A stretch of DNA of 64,000 bases, from assembly GCF_018143015.1 (NCBI RefSeq), contig NC_054741.1:11682683-11746682 (forward strand), read 5' to 3'. Source of the stretch: Lytechinus variegatus. Taxonomy: Eukaryota; Echinodermata; Echinoidea; Temnopleuroida; Toxopneustidae. Below are positions 1 through 11,794 of this stretch, in pieces. The notes beneath the pieces were generated by a model. It was not told the DNA's origin, did no database searches, and was given only the letters and a program-made list of their open reading frames with translations. The position numbers and the translations under genes were made by a program. The first letter of the stretch is position 1. The number at the start of each line of letters is the position of its first letter.

Positions 1-261
1 GTTTTGTTCAAATGAGCGTAATCCTGATAAAGACAGTAAACCAGAAAAGGTTGAAGAAGAGGCTTGATTAGTTGATAGATGAGTACTCCTGCTCTGCACT
101 CCATTCGCCGAATCATAGCATCTTCTCATTTATCCAATAAGCAACTACTCAATCCTCTATAACTCTTTAAACTTTTCGGTTTTACAGCTATTTTCAGATT
201 CCATATGTTGCTCGAGTAACTAGCGTTCACGCGCGTTGGTGATATCTGGGGGGGGGGGGGG

Positions 262-545
262 CGTTTCATGAAAGTACTTGTCGGACGTTTTATCCGAAAA
301 GTCCCATTTCATCTGACAGTTACCATAGTAACAGTACCTCTCAGCCAGTCAACATCAGAGAAAGATGTCAGATTTGACAACTTGTCGGATGAAACACTCC
401 CGGTCCTGGGGAGTGTTTCATGAAAGGACTTGTAGGACGTTTTATCCGACAGTTACTATGGTAACAATGCTTCTCAACCAATCAGAATACAGGAAAGTTG
501 TCAGATCTTACAACTTGTCGGACGAAAATATTTATGAAACACCAC
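262..545. repeat. Two tandem copies of a GTTTCATGAAAG element
   Basis: Units from about 262 and 410 each run GTTTCATGAAAG.ACTTGT, GGACGTTTTATCCG, ACAGTTAC.ATGGTAACA, CAACCAATCAGAATACAG, TTGTCAGATCT.ACAACTTG, TCGGA. Short inverted repeats (TCCGACA...TTGTCGGA) lie inside each unit. Confidence 0.68.
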
Positions 546-647
546 CCCGGTCTGAGCGTTTCTGGGCGACCGCGCGTTTGTTAGCCGACACAGCATGCAA
601 ATTTGCCATTCGGTTTTAGTCTGAAATGTATTCATTAATACTAATAG

Positions 648-1200
648 GCCCCCATTCCACAGAACGGAGACCATTGAAAGATTGGTGAGGTCTTACAGCG
701 GTCTTCAAGATCAATGAAATTTGTCGACTCTGTGGAATGGCTCAGAAAGACCCCTCAAAGAACTCTGAAAGACTAGTTGGATATTTCTTGTCGTACTGGT
801 CTTAGACTAGTCCTCTCGAGATCTTTCAATGGTCTTTCAGAGATTTTTTATGCAATAAGTGATCTTTCAGAATTCTTTCCATGGACTTTGCCTGGTCTTT
901 CAATGGTCTTTCAATGATCTTTCAATGATCTCTCATGAGTCTTACAGTGATCTCCGCAAAAATCTTGAGAGACTGCTGAAAGACCACTGAAAGACAATTT
1001 TCCTGTAAGACCGTTGTAAGACTGTTTTGAACCGTTTCAAGAAGTTTTGGAGCCCATGAAGACCACGAAGACCACTGAAAGATTGGTCAGGACTCGCGTA
1101 AGACCTCAAAGACCATTGTAGGTTCATTGAGAGACCTCTGAAAGATCAACCAAAATTCATGGTCTTTCAAAGGTCTTTCAGCGGTCTTGTTTATCACACT
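648..1200. repeat. Foldback block made of GGTCTTTCA / TGAAAGACC words
   Basis: Over 550 bp the 9-12 base word (T/A)GGTCTTTCAA and its complement recur about 20 times. Runs in one direction (820-930) are followed by runs in the other (960-1110). CCATTCCACAGA pairs with TCTGTGGAATGG at the left edge. Confidence 0.7.
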
Positions 1201-2231
1201 GTAATAAGATGGAAAAGGGGCTTATCAAAGGTATGTTTCACAGAGGGACATGTTCGTCAAAAGACGCAAGGCTTACTATGATGTGTAATTGCCCCGTCAG
1301 GGGCGAATTTTTTTTCATTTTTGACAAAAGAATGACATTTCTTAGGCAGAAAAGTGCCTTCATCGTTTACTTTTGTCCTTAAATAATATAATTTTTCTAC
1401 TTTTAGGGGAAAATTGGGGGGGGCAAAATCTTGTTTTGCCCCCAAAAAATTTTCTTTGGGGGGGCAAGTGCCCCCCTGCCCCCCGCTTCCGGCGCCCTGG
1501 AACAATGGCTCTTAAAAGAGTGATCCGTTTCATTTGGAACAGAGGTGTATAGGCTTTATGATTTCACTCACAATTTATGCAGGAACACGAAATTAATGTG
1601 TGCCATTGGTTGTGTTTTTTATATCATACCTAGTTTGAACAAATAAAACATACAATGTTATCTCCAATCACTAATATAGCTCCCCCACCATTGGGCCTAC
1701 ATTATAAATGGGGAATAAAAATGAATAAAACTGAATGTTATTTATATTTTCTGATATGTTTTATTAATTGTAAATTATTGCATTATAAATTTCGTTGGAA
1801 AAATGAATGAATAAATAAATGAATGAATGAAATGAAAAAGACGGCTTAAATGAATCACTTCATTGAGTTAGATTTCTTTAAAAAATGTTACTGACGGTCA
1901 TCCATCCATGACACTTTCAATTCGTGTCATAATCAATTAATGTAAACATTTCAATATCATTCTATATTTATGCCAAATAGTATTAATGGCAAATTATATC
2001 ATTCTATTTTGGCAAATAAACTGTACATACCTGTACCTTTCTCCAATTAGGATATGGAGAGTTCTTTTTTATCATGGAAATGTCAACGCATAAGCATTTG
2101 GAAGTGGATGGCTCAGGCTTCCTGATGCTTCATCGATGACATCACCCCTTCAAAGATTATCACTCCATACCCCTGTATGGAGTGAGTTGTTACTCTGTTA
2201 TAAAAATGATCTATGGACAATTGACGACCAA
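1201..2231. other. Non-coding sequence before the LINE remnant
   Basis: It includes a G/C-run-rich piece (1405-1500, GGGGCAAAATCTTG and GCCCCCAAAAAATT, partly self-complementary) and the GAAT repeat. No gene seen. Confidence 0.35.
1799..1838 (+). repeat. (GAAT)n simple repeat, possibly a LINE tail
   Basis: Ten or so GAAT/AAAT tetramers (AATGAATGAATAAATAAATG...). Such tails end several invertebrate LINE families; no coding part is attached. Confidence 0.6.
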
Positions 2232-2820
2232 TATCTTTACTCATTATCGACTACAAAATTGCAGCTCGGGTTTTAGCGATGCCTTTACAGAAAGTTTTGT
2301 CATCATTATTAACTGATCAATGTGGATTTATTAAACATGTTAAAGGTAGATCGGCATCCGAACATGTTATGCTTGCTCAAGATATTATTGACTCTTATAA
2401 ATAAAAGTTCCTGTGGCATTATCATTTTTTTAGATTTTCTAAAAGCATTCGACAATGTGAACCACTCATTTCTGTTTAAAACATTAAAGTTTAAGGAATC
2501 GTTTATAAATTGAACTAAGATGTTACACAAACATGCTCACGGTAGAGTACTATACAATGCATATGGTTGGTTATCAGAATCATTTCATATTTATAAAGGT
2601 GTAAGACAAGGGTGTCCATTATCAGTATAGAGGTTTATTTTGTTTTCAGAGATTTTGTGCAATTTGTATTAAAGAAAGTAATGAAATCAGAGGTATAGAT
2701 GTTTCAGGATATTGTTTATGCTTACCAGAGAGATGAAAATAACACAGTTCGCAGACGATACGACGATATTTATTAATTCGATTAAATCCCTTCATAATAT
2801 TATGAAAGAGATATGGCACT
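2232..2820 (+). mobile_element. LINE (L1/Tx1-type) reverse-transcriptase remnant
   Basis: Shifting frames give DYKIAARVLAMPLQKVL, KGRSASEHVMLAQDIID, GIIIFLDFLKAFDNVNHSFL, YKGVRQGCPLS and KITQFADDTTIFINSIKSLH. These are reverse-transcriptase blocks in order, including FADD. Several frameshifts and stops separate them. Only about 0.6 kb of the domain remains. Confidence 0.85.
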
Positions 2821-3257
2821 TTAAAAAAATAGGCACTTACACGAGAAAGTTTTTTTCAGGCTCCTCCTAAGGTGAAAGGGGCATAGTACACGTTTATGAA
2901 GGGACATTTTTATTGCGTAAAAAGGGCACCTTTTCAATGCTTCAAAAGGTGGTAGACACTGTGCCCCTACCCCCCCCCCTGCATGACAGTAAAAAATCCG
3001 GCTCGCGATTTGCACTCGCATTAATTGTTAAATCTATATTAACGCATGCATCCTATTGATAAATATAAAAGTACAAAAATGAAAAAAAACTTAATATCAA
3101 CAAACTTCTTGCTCTTATTAGATTAATACATAATAACATTTTGATGAATTCCGAATAATCAAATTTGCCCCTTTTGAAGAATTGGAAATCGACAAGTTTC
3201 ATCTCGCGCTGAGAAAGAGGAATAGGAAGACAGTCATCATTTTCACATGGTTGCGCA

Positions 3258-3440
3258 AAGCATAGGCGGATCCAGGGGAGGGGGGCGAGGGCCCGGCCCC
3301 CCCCCCCCTATTGACGGAGCAAAACCAAAAAAAAGGGGAAAGAAAGAAAAAAAAAGAAAAAGAAGGAAAAGGAGAGGACAAAAAAGGAGAAACATAAGAA
3401 GACGGGTGAATAAAATGATGAGGGGAAGACTTGGAAAATA
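3258..3440 (+). repeat. GCGGATCCAGGGG-type interspersed element, copy 1
   Basis: GGCGGATCCAGGGGAGGGGG, a C run, ATTGACGGAGCAAAA and a purine-rich stretch, then TGAATAAAA.GATGAGGGGAAGA. The same order recurs at 3698-3870, and a reverse fragment near 5757-5796. Confidence 0.6.
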
Positions 3441-3697
3441 ATGTTTAAAATATTTCATGTCACCATACAGTATAAAATTTTTGATCGCGCTTCGCGTTCG
3501 CATTGACTTTTAGGTGATTTCTATATATCTTGCTTAATACGGAGCCTAAGTATCAAAATTTGAAGTCAATATATAAAACATATTTCAGCTCGGAAATTGA
3601 ATTTTCATTATTTTGTTTGATTTACAACTTGATTTTAAAAAGTGCTCTGCAAAAATTTATGTTTTGTCTTCTGCGCGCTCGCAAAATTTTATTTGTC

Positions 3698-3870
3698 AGA
3701 AGCGGATCCAGGGGGGCCGAGGGGTCCGCCCCCCCCCCATTGGTGGAGCAAAAAAGGGGGGAGAAAGAAAAAATAGTAAGAAAAGGGAAAAGAGAGGAGA
3801 AAAAAAGAGAAACATAAGATGAGGAAGACGAGTGAATAAAACAAGAAGAGAGGAAGACCTGGAAAATAAT
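3698..3870 (+). repeat. GCGGATCCAGGGG-type interspersed element, copy 2
   Basis: AAGCGGATCCAGGGGGGCCG, a C run, ATTGGTGGAGCAAAAAA, purine-rich tract and GTGAATAAAACAAGAAGAGA. It parallels copy 1 with similar downstream sequence, so the two may be one larger duplicated unit. Confidence 0.6.
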
Positions 3871-5515
3871 TTAAAAATCTTTCATGTAGGGATATAAAAT
3901 TTTCGCTCGCGTTTCGCACTTGCTTTGCCTTTGAGTATATTTACATATCTTGCGCAATATGGAGCTTAAAATATCGAATTTTGAAGTCAATATACAAAAC
4001 ATATCTCAGCTTGGAAATTTCACAAATTTATTTTTAAAACGTGCTCTGTAAAAATTTCTTGTTTTATGGTCTGAATATTATTTTTGCTTGCGATGCGCTC
4101 ACAAAATTTAATTTTTCAGGTACCTATTATTTTCCTGTACTCCATAAAGTTATCAAAACGTAAGATCCCTATTCAGTCAGATTGTCAAAACGTATCGGCT
4201 AGCGCTGCATGCTGGCATTATGATTGGTGAGTTATGTATATCTCAATATTAATTTTAAAACAAACTACTTAAAAAATCCCAATTTGATGACAGTTTATAA
4301 GAAATTTCGGCTTGTGATTTTCTCTCACATTGATTGTTGAAAGATATTAACTCACGCATCTTATTCATAATTTAGAAAGTGCTTTAAAATAATGTTCAGT
4401 TTTCAGGCCATAATATTATTAGATTTTGCGCTTTAATGTTTAGGAAGAGAAATAGGAAGATAGTCATCATTTTCATATGACATAATGTCCTTGTAGAATG
4501 TCCCGGTCCTATGCCAAACTAAAAAAAATGAAATATATCAGCTTTTTTTAAACTGTGATCCATATCCTTCCTACAAAGTGCTTGAAATACAGAGTTAAAC
4601 TTGACCCTTTTGTCAGATCAGAACATCATATATTTTTAGCTCGCACTTTGCTTGCTCTATTGATTTTCATAAGAAAGGTATTTAGAATACCCAAATTCTA
4701 GGTCGAAATCTGAAACACGAAATCTGAAATTCAGATACGCAGGTTCTCTATATAAATCATTATCCAGTTTCAGATCACAATATCAAAAACTGTCTGTTCG
4801 CGCTTTGCGTTCGCATTATTAATGTTGGAAACTTTCCAAATACTCATCCTTTTTATGATTTACAAAACATGAATAGAGTGTCCAGAATTGTTCTACTCAC
4901 GCTTCGCGCTGGCATCATTTGTTTAGTAATATACTTATCCGTTTTACGATTACAAAAGGTGCTTAGAATTTCCATTCTTCAGGTAGAATGTCGAAATTAT
5001 CAGCTCGCGCTTCGCGCTTGCATTATTTGATAGTTAAAATGTAACATCTTCATGGCTAATAAGCAGCCTTTAACATATTTTATATGAGATCAGAATGTAT
5101 ATCAAAAATAGAAGCAAAAAAAAATCTGCTCGCGCTTTGCGCTCGCATTATTAATATAGGAAAAATTCAAATTACTCATCCTTTTCATGATTTACAAAAT
5201 ATGAATATAGAGTGTCAAATTTTGAGATTAAAATCTCGATTTTTTTTCAACTTGCGCTTCGCGCTCGCATCAGTTATTTAGCTATATACCTATCGTTTTC
5301 CATTCTTCAAGTAAAAATGACAAAATTTTCAGTTCGCGCTTCGCGCTCGCATTATTTGATAGTGGAAATTTGTAACGTCCTCTTGGATAAGAAGCTGCCG
5401 TTGACAGAATTTTTTTTTATCAGATCAAAGCGCATATAAAAAATTTCTGCTCGCACTTAATAAGGCTTATGATATTATATGAATATATAGTAATAACAGT
5501 CACTAAGTCACTACG

Positions 5516-5690
5516 CTATATGTATGTATATACATACATATATATATATATATACACTTGGTATGGGATTGGTTGAGGATTCCAAAAAGTGCTCAATGCC
5601 GAGGCAGAGCAATTATATATATATATATATATATATGTATATAACAGATATATGTATATAACATATATATATGTATATAACAGACTACCC
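5516..5690. repeat. (AT)n and TATATG microsatellites
   Basis: Two stretches of alternating TA with ATGTATATA variants (about 5516-5558 and 5612-5684) flank a short unique segment. The open frames here, rich in YIY, are repeat artefacts. Confidence 0.85.
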
Positions 5691-6224
5691 CTCACAAGAA
5701 ACAAACAAAAATTAACTTCGAGCAGCCGATCAGGGAAAATTTGGCTGAAAAAAATTCCGGCCCCCCCCTATTGGCGAAGGCTGGATCCGCCCCTGGTTGC
5801 GCAATGTCCATAAAATGTTCAGGCCCTAGGTCTACATAATAAATAATGTCAGCTCGCTCTTTGATCTCGCATCATTTATAGAGTGCAATCCATATCCACT
5901 TCAGAATTTCCCTACACAGTGCTTCAAATGGTGCTTAACTTTATGATTAAAAAAGTGCTTAGAATATAAATTTGTTTAGTTCGAAATGTAAAACATTTTC
6001 AGCTTGCGCTGCTCGTTCGCGTTTTCCATCGTTGAAATATGCATCGTCTTCATGGCTATCTGCAAACAGTCCTTAACAGGTCCCTTTCGATCAGGCGATT
6101 AAAATATTTTACTCGCGTTTTTGCGCTCACAACGTTTGAATGGGGCGTATGAGATTATAAGGTTACAAGAATAAAGCAAATACAAGAAGTGTCAATTAGA
6201 ACTACCCCTTTACCGATCGGGGAA

Positions 6225-9200
6225 AATATGGTTGAACAAATTTGTGCCCCCCAGCCAATTTCACCCCCTCTCCAATCAAATGTAGGTATCTTGGAAGTAC
6301 CCCCCCCCCCCTTCAAGCCAAAAAATAGTTTATACCCCTAAAACCCAGTAGGTACAATACGGTAGTATATATATTATGTCATTTTTATCCCCTCTCCACT
6401 CAAATGTAGGGTTCTTGGAAGTACCCCCCCCCCCCCCTCAAGCCAAAAAATAATTTATACCCCTAAAACCCAGTAGGTACGATACAGGAATATATAGAGA
6501 CCAATTTCATCCCCTCTCCAATTAAATATAGGATTTATACCCCCCCCCCCCCCCCCCCCGCCAAAAAGTAGTTTATACTCCTAAAACCCAGTTGGTACAA
6601 TACAGTAATATATATATGCCAATTTGATCCCCTTTCCACTCAAATGTAGGGTTCGTGGAAGTACCCCCCCCCCCCCCCCTTCAAGAAGACAACAAATAGT
6701 TTATACCCCTAAAACCCAGTAGGTGCAATATAATATAGCCAATTTGATCTCCCTTTTCCACTCAAATGTAGGGTTCTTGGAAGTATACCTCCCCCCTGAA
6801 GCACAAAAATAGTTTATACCCCTAAAACCCAGTAGGTACAATATAGGAATATATATAGGCCAATTTCATTCCCTCTCCAATTAAATGTAGTTTTTATTGG
6901 AACACCCCCCCCCCCCCCATCAAGCCAAAACATAATTTAATACCCCTCAAACCAGTAGGTGCAATATATATAGGCCAATTTGATCTCCTTTCCACTCAAA
7001 TGTAGGGTTCTTGGAAGTATACCTCCCCCTGAAGCACAAAAATAGTTTATACCCCTAAAACCCAGTAGGTACAATATAGGAATATATATAGGCCAATTTC
7101 ATTCCCTCTCCAATTAAATGTAGGGTTTATTGGAAGTACACCCCCCCCCTTCAAGCCAAAACATGATTTATACCCCTAAAACCCAGTAGGTACGATACGG
7201 TAGTATATATATAGACCAATTTCATCCCCTCTCCAATTAAATATATTATTAATACCCCCCCCCCCCCCCCGCCAAAAAGTAGTTTATAACCCTAAAACCC
7301 AGTAGGTACAATACAGTAGTATAATATATGCCAATTTGATCCCTTTCCACTCAAATGTAGGGTTCGTGGAAGTACCCCCCCCCCTTCAAGCCAACAAATA
7401 GTTTTATACCCCTAAAACCCAGTAGGTACAATATAGGAATATATATATAGGCCAATTTCATCCCCTCTCCAATTAAATATAGGATTTATACCCCCCGCCA
7501 AAAAATAGTTTATACCCCTAAAACCCAGTAGGTACAATACAGTAGTATATATATGCCAATTTGATCCCCTTTCCACTCAAATGTAGGGTTCGTGGAAGTA
7601 CCCCCCCCCCCCCCCTTCAAGCCAACAAAAAGTTTATACCCCTAAAAACCCATAGGTACAATATAGGAATATATATAGCCAATTTCATTCCCTCTCCAAT
7701 TAAATGTAGGTTCATTGGAAGTACACCCCCCCCCCCTTCAAGCTAAAACATGATTTATAACCCCTAAAACCCAGTAGGTACGATACGGTAGTAATATATA
7801 GACCAATTTCATCCCCTCTCCAATTAAATATAGGATTTATACCCCCCCCCCGCCAAAAAGTAGTTTATAACCCTAAAACCCAGTAGGTACAATACAGTAG
7901 TATATATATGCCAATTTGATCCCCTTTCCACTCAAATGTAGGGTTCGTGGAAGTACCCCCCCCCCCTTCAAGCCAACAAATAGTTTATACCCCAAAACCC
8001 AGTAGGTACAATATAGGAATATATATAGGCCAATTTCATCCCCTCTCCAATTAAATATAGGATTTATACCCCCCCCCCCCCCCCGCCAAAAATTAGTTTA
8101 TACCCCTAAAACCCAGTAGGTACAATACAGTAGTATATATATGCCAATTGATCCCCTTTCCACTCAAATGTAGGGTTCGTGGAAGTACCCCCCCCCCCCC
8201 CCTTCAAGCCAACAAATAGTTTATACCCCTAAAACCCAGTAGGTACAATATAGGAATATATATATAGCCAATTTCATTCCCTCTCCAATTAAATGTAGGG
8301 TTCATTGGAAGTACACCCCCCCCCCCTTCAAGCTAAAACATGATTTATACCCCTAAAACCCAGTAGGTACGATATGGTAGTATATATATATATAGACCAA
8401 TTTCACCCCTCTCCAATTAAATCATAGGGTTTAACCCACCCCCAGCCAAAAACATAGTTTATATCCCAAAAACCCAGTAGGTACAATATGGTAGTATATA
8501 TATGCCAATTTGATCCCCTTTCCACTCAAATGTAGGGTTCGTGGAAGTACCCCCCCCCCCTTCAAGCCAACAAATAGTTTATACCCCTAAAACCCAGTAG
8601 TGCAATATATATAGGCCAATTTGATCTCCTTTCCACTCAAATGTAGGGTTTATTGGAAGTACACCCCCCCCCCCTCCCTTCAAGCCAAACATGATTTTAT
8701 ACCCTAAAACCCAGTAGTACGATACGGTAGTATATAATGTATATAGACCAATTTCATCCCCTCTCCAATTAAAATAGGATTTACCCCCCCCCCCCCCCCC
8801 CCCCCCGCCAAAAAGTAGTTTATAACCCTAAAACCAGTAGGTACAATACAGTAGTATATATATGCCAATTTGATCCCCTTTCCACTCAAATGTAGGGTTC
8901 GTGGAAGTACCCCCCCCCCCTTCAAGCCAACAAATAGTTTATACCCCTAAAACCCAGTAGGTACAATATAGGAATATATAGGCCAATTTCATCCCCTCTC
9001 CAATTAAATATAGGATTTATACCCCCCCGCCAAAAAGTAGTTTATACCCCAAAAACCCAGTAGGTACAATACAGTAGTATATAAATGCCAATTTGATCCC
9101 ATTCCACTCAAATGTAGGGTTCGTGGAAGTACCCCCCCCCCCCTTCAAGCCAACAAATAGTTTATACCCCAAAAACCCAGTAGGTACAATATAGGAATAT

Positions 9201-9510
9201 AGATAGGCCAATTTCATTCCCTCTCCAATTAAATGTTGGGTTTATTGAAGTACACCCCCCCCTTCAAGCTAAAACATGATTTATACCCCTAAAACCCAGT
9301 AGGTACGATATGGTAGTATATATATATATATAGACCAATTTCACCCCCTCTCCAATTAAATCATAGGGTTTATACCCACCCCCAGCCAAAAACATAGTTT
9401 ATATCCCTAAAACCCAGTAGGTACAATTCGGTAGTATATATATGCCAATTTGATCCTCTCTCCCACTCAATGTAGGGTTTTTGGAAGTACCCCCCCCCCC
9501 TTCAAGCCAA
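6225..9510. repeat. Satellite array, about 28 units of about 118 bp
   Basis: Each unit has CCAATTTSATCCC, TCYAMTYAAATGTAGG, a run of 6-22 C, CAAGCCAA or GCCAAAAA, TTTATACCCCTAAAACCCAG and TAGGTACRATA.GRTATATATA. The spacing of CCCAGTAGGTAC is close to 118 bp throughout. Unit subtypes recur in a fixed order (see findings). The last unit stops abruptly at about 9510. Confidence 0.93.
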
Positions 9511-9800
9511 TTCCCTTCGAATTAAGATGACCTTTAACCTTGTTCAGGCTACCAGCAATAAGCTGATATTAAAGGTAGTCAAATTTCTTGGGGAAAATAC
9601 AATAATTTTGTTAAAATTTTCACCCCAAATGACCTTTGACCTTGATCATGTGACTTTCAACTCGGTCAGTGAAACTTAATTGCCCTAATGCCAAAGTTTC
9701 AAGAAAAGATCCACTCATCCAGCTATAACCTGCGAGACAAAATTGATGAAAACAGCTCAATCATATTTGAATATTTGCCCTTTTAGCCGTCCATACTATG
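9511..9800. repeat. Fragment of a dispersed TGACCTTTGACCTTG repeat
   Basis: Two pieces, AGATGACCTTTAACCTTGTT and AATGACCTTTGACCTTGATC, resemble the tandem units at 55205-55550 and 62680-63620. It abuts the end of the satellite. Confidence 0.5.
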
Positions 9801-10480
9801 CTGGGATGCTGTGGCTGAAGTTAGAGGCCGGTAATGTATACAGATATTTTACGCCCTAAAAACCCAGGATTACCCATCATATGTACACCTCACTTATCAC
9901 GGCCGCACAGCTAGCACAGAAGTGCAGCTCAGCGACAGCGGTACGCTACCCGAGCCTTCGCCCCCGAGACTCGGGGCGCGTTGTGAGACGGTAGGCTTGC
10001 TTGGCTTGCAACCCCGCTTGCAACACAGAGTCAAACTCACAAAATGCAACCAGCACCATCACGACAACACAAATACGAAATGATATAATTTCAGAAGCAT
10101 GCAACTAACAATAACAACTACATAAATACTCACTAATACTCAGCTTGTAGGCAAAGTACACCTGTATACTACGCTTTTTCAATACCCTTGTGACTCTTTC
10201 AGCCGGTGGATTAAAGCCCATATCTTGTTCACAACTAGCCTCGCCTCTGTATTCACTTGAAACTTTTTTTATTATTTCATTGACAACCGTTTGTATAATA
10301 AAGATTTGAAAACCCTAATTAGACATACATTCAAATAATTCCTTATCAAAGTTGTTTTTAATTCATTAATCGACCGAATTAGTATGTCAATCGAGAATGC
10401 AACCTGTAAATAGCTGATGCACTCTTGCACAAGACTTGAAACAGACTAGTCAATCCCAATCGTTTGTACGTTACCATAGT
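9800..10480. other. Non-coding segment with a GC-rich palindrome
   Basis: It contains CCGCACAGCTAGCACAG and a CCCCGAGACTCGGGGCG palindrome near 9962, then AT-rich sequence. Nothing coding recognised. Confidence 0.4.
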
Positions 10481-10595
10481 GCGGTGTCATTGGTCGGTGC
10501 GATGAGTTGAGGTTTATATAACTCTATGGTTGGGACATTCACGAACTTCAGAGTCAACATGATTGAGGGCATGACAGTTCGACAGGGCGGCTGAA
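10480..10595 (+). promoter_or_regulatory. Possible TATA promoter and short 5' leader
   Basis: An inverted CCAAT box (CATTGGTCGG, about 10489) is followed by GGTTTATATAACTC (about 10511) and, 50 bases on, an ATG in CAACATGATTG. The ATG frame stops after 11 codons, and no exon is recognised downstream. Weak evidence. Confidence 0.25.
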
Positions 10596-11394
10596 CGTTT
10601 TTCCGTTTGGGTTGCAAAACCAAAAAGGATCACAGTCACATGTCGAAATTTGCATTTTTGTGCAAACATGTATTTTCACCATCAGATTGCGTTTCTGCGT
10701 GAAGTAGCTGTGTGTTTCGTGTTCATTTGGTTACACAAATCCTTTTTGAAAATGATATGTGATAAGATTGATTTTTTTAAATAAATATTTTTAGTCTATA
10801 GTATTTTCGCGCGCAAGCGTATTAAGCGAGCGGCTGGAAAAAAAATGAAATTGGGAGATGAAGAACTCGCTTTTGGGGCATCATTGTGTGATTTTGTTTG
10901 TTGAATAGATACTAGTGACCGACGACCATTATAAGAGAACGTACAGCAGTTTTCGCTATCACGAAAAAGATACATAAGTGATTAAAAAATAATGCGAGTT
11001 CAAAGCTCGAGCTGAAAAAAATTGGAACATCTAAGCACTTTTTGTAAACATGAGCAGCATTATGCAGGTGTCTTACCAAACGATTGACCCGAGCAAGAAG
11101 CTCGAGTTAAGTTTGTGGTTTTCTTACCTACTATTGGGTCAAGCCTACTTCAGAAAAGGTATTTCATTTTGAAAAAAGCCATTTCATCTTTAAAAAGGGG
11201 AAACTTTCATTAAAAAAAACTTTCATTTTGATTTTTTTTTTTGGGGGGATGCCCCGAATCCTCACCGCGGCAATGACTACGTCAATTGAAGTCCAGTTTA
11301 AGATCTGCATTTCAATTAAACAGCCAACATGACATGGGCCGTGGAAAAACAAAACGTGGGAAATATTTCTCCTTTTACTGATTAAACTCAATCT

Positions 11395-11794
11395 AATTTT
11401 ATATTGTTTATGGTCAGAAAGTCCTTGACGATTTTCATCGGAAAAAAAAATAAAAACAAAAAGTCGAAAAAAAGGATAAATGCATTAAAAGACAATAAAA
11501 TTCATAAGAAAGTAATTTTTATATTGATTATTTTCAATTAATACATATTGATCAGAATCTCATAGTCTGTGAAAAAAAATCATTTTAGATGCCTTATTTA
11601 GCAGCAGAGCACAATTTTGTTTTACGCATAAATAGTTTGCATAATTAATTAGCAATGAGATTTTTTTTCAGAATTTGATTTTATACTTTTGTGTGTAGAT
11701 TATGCCATGGATAATGCATGCGCGTTTTCGATTTTCGGCGCAATATAACGCAATCGGTGGGCGAGTCTGCGTCGAAATAGCCCAGCCTTTTAAG
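11395..11794. mobile_element. Diverged right half of the TTAACCCTAAA family
   Basis: It contains TTAGCAATGAGATTTTTTTT, TTATGCCATGGATAATGC and GTCGAAATAGCCCAGCCTTT, the same order as the right half of the copy at 45316-46147. The left end is missing or too diverged. Confidence 0.6.

Larger units (their letters stand above)
2990..6170. repeat. Degenerate tandem family built on GCTCGCGCTTCGCGCTCGCAT-like motifs
   Basis: Copies of the motif occur near 3002, 3484, 3903, 4087, 4639, 4797, 4898, 5003, 5128, 5250, 5332, 5852, 6001 and 6110, mostly 80-240 bp apart. They share flanks (TTTTCAG before; ATTATTTGATAG or ATCATTTAT after). Copies also appear at 31780-31990. The array is interrupted by the elements at 3258-3440 and 3698-3870 and by the AT microsatellite at 5516-5690. 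Confidence 0.78.

Noticed and set aside
2232-2820. A virus-like (LTR) reverse transcriptase
   Set aside because: The GIIIFLDFLKAFDNVNHSFL, RGVRQGCPLS-like and FADD blocks are of the non-LTR (LINE) type, and no long terminal repeats are present.
6225-9510. A CRISPR-like array
   Set aside because: Units of about 118 bp are repeated throughout without unique spacers, in a eukaryotic setting; it is a satellite.
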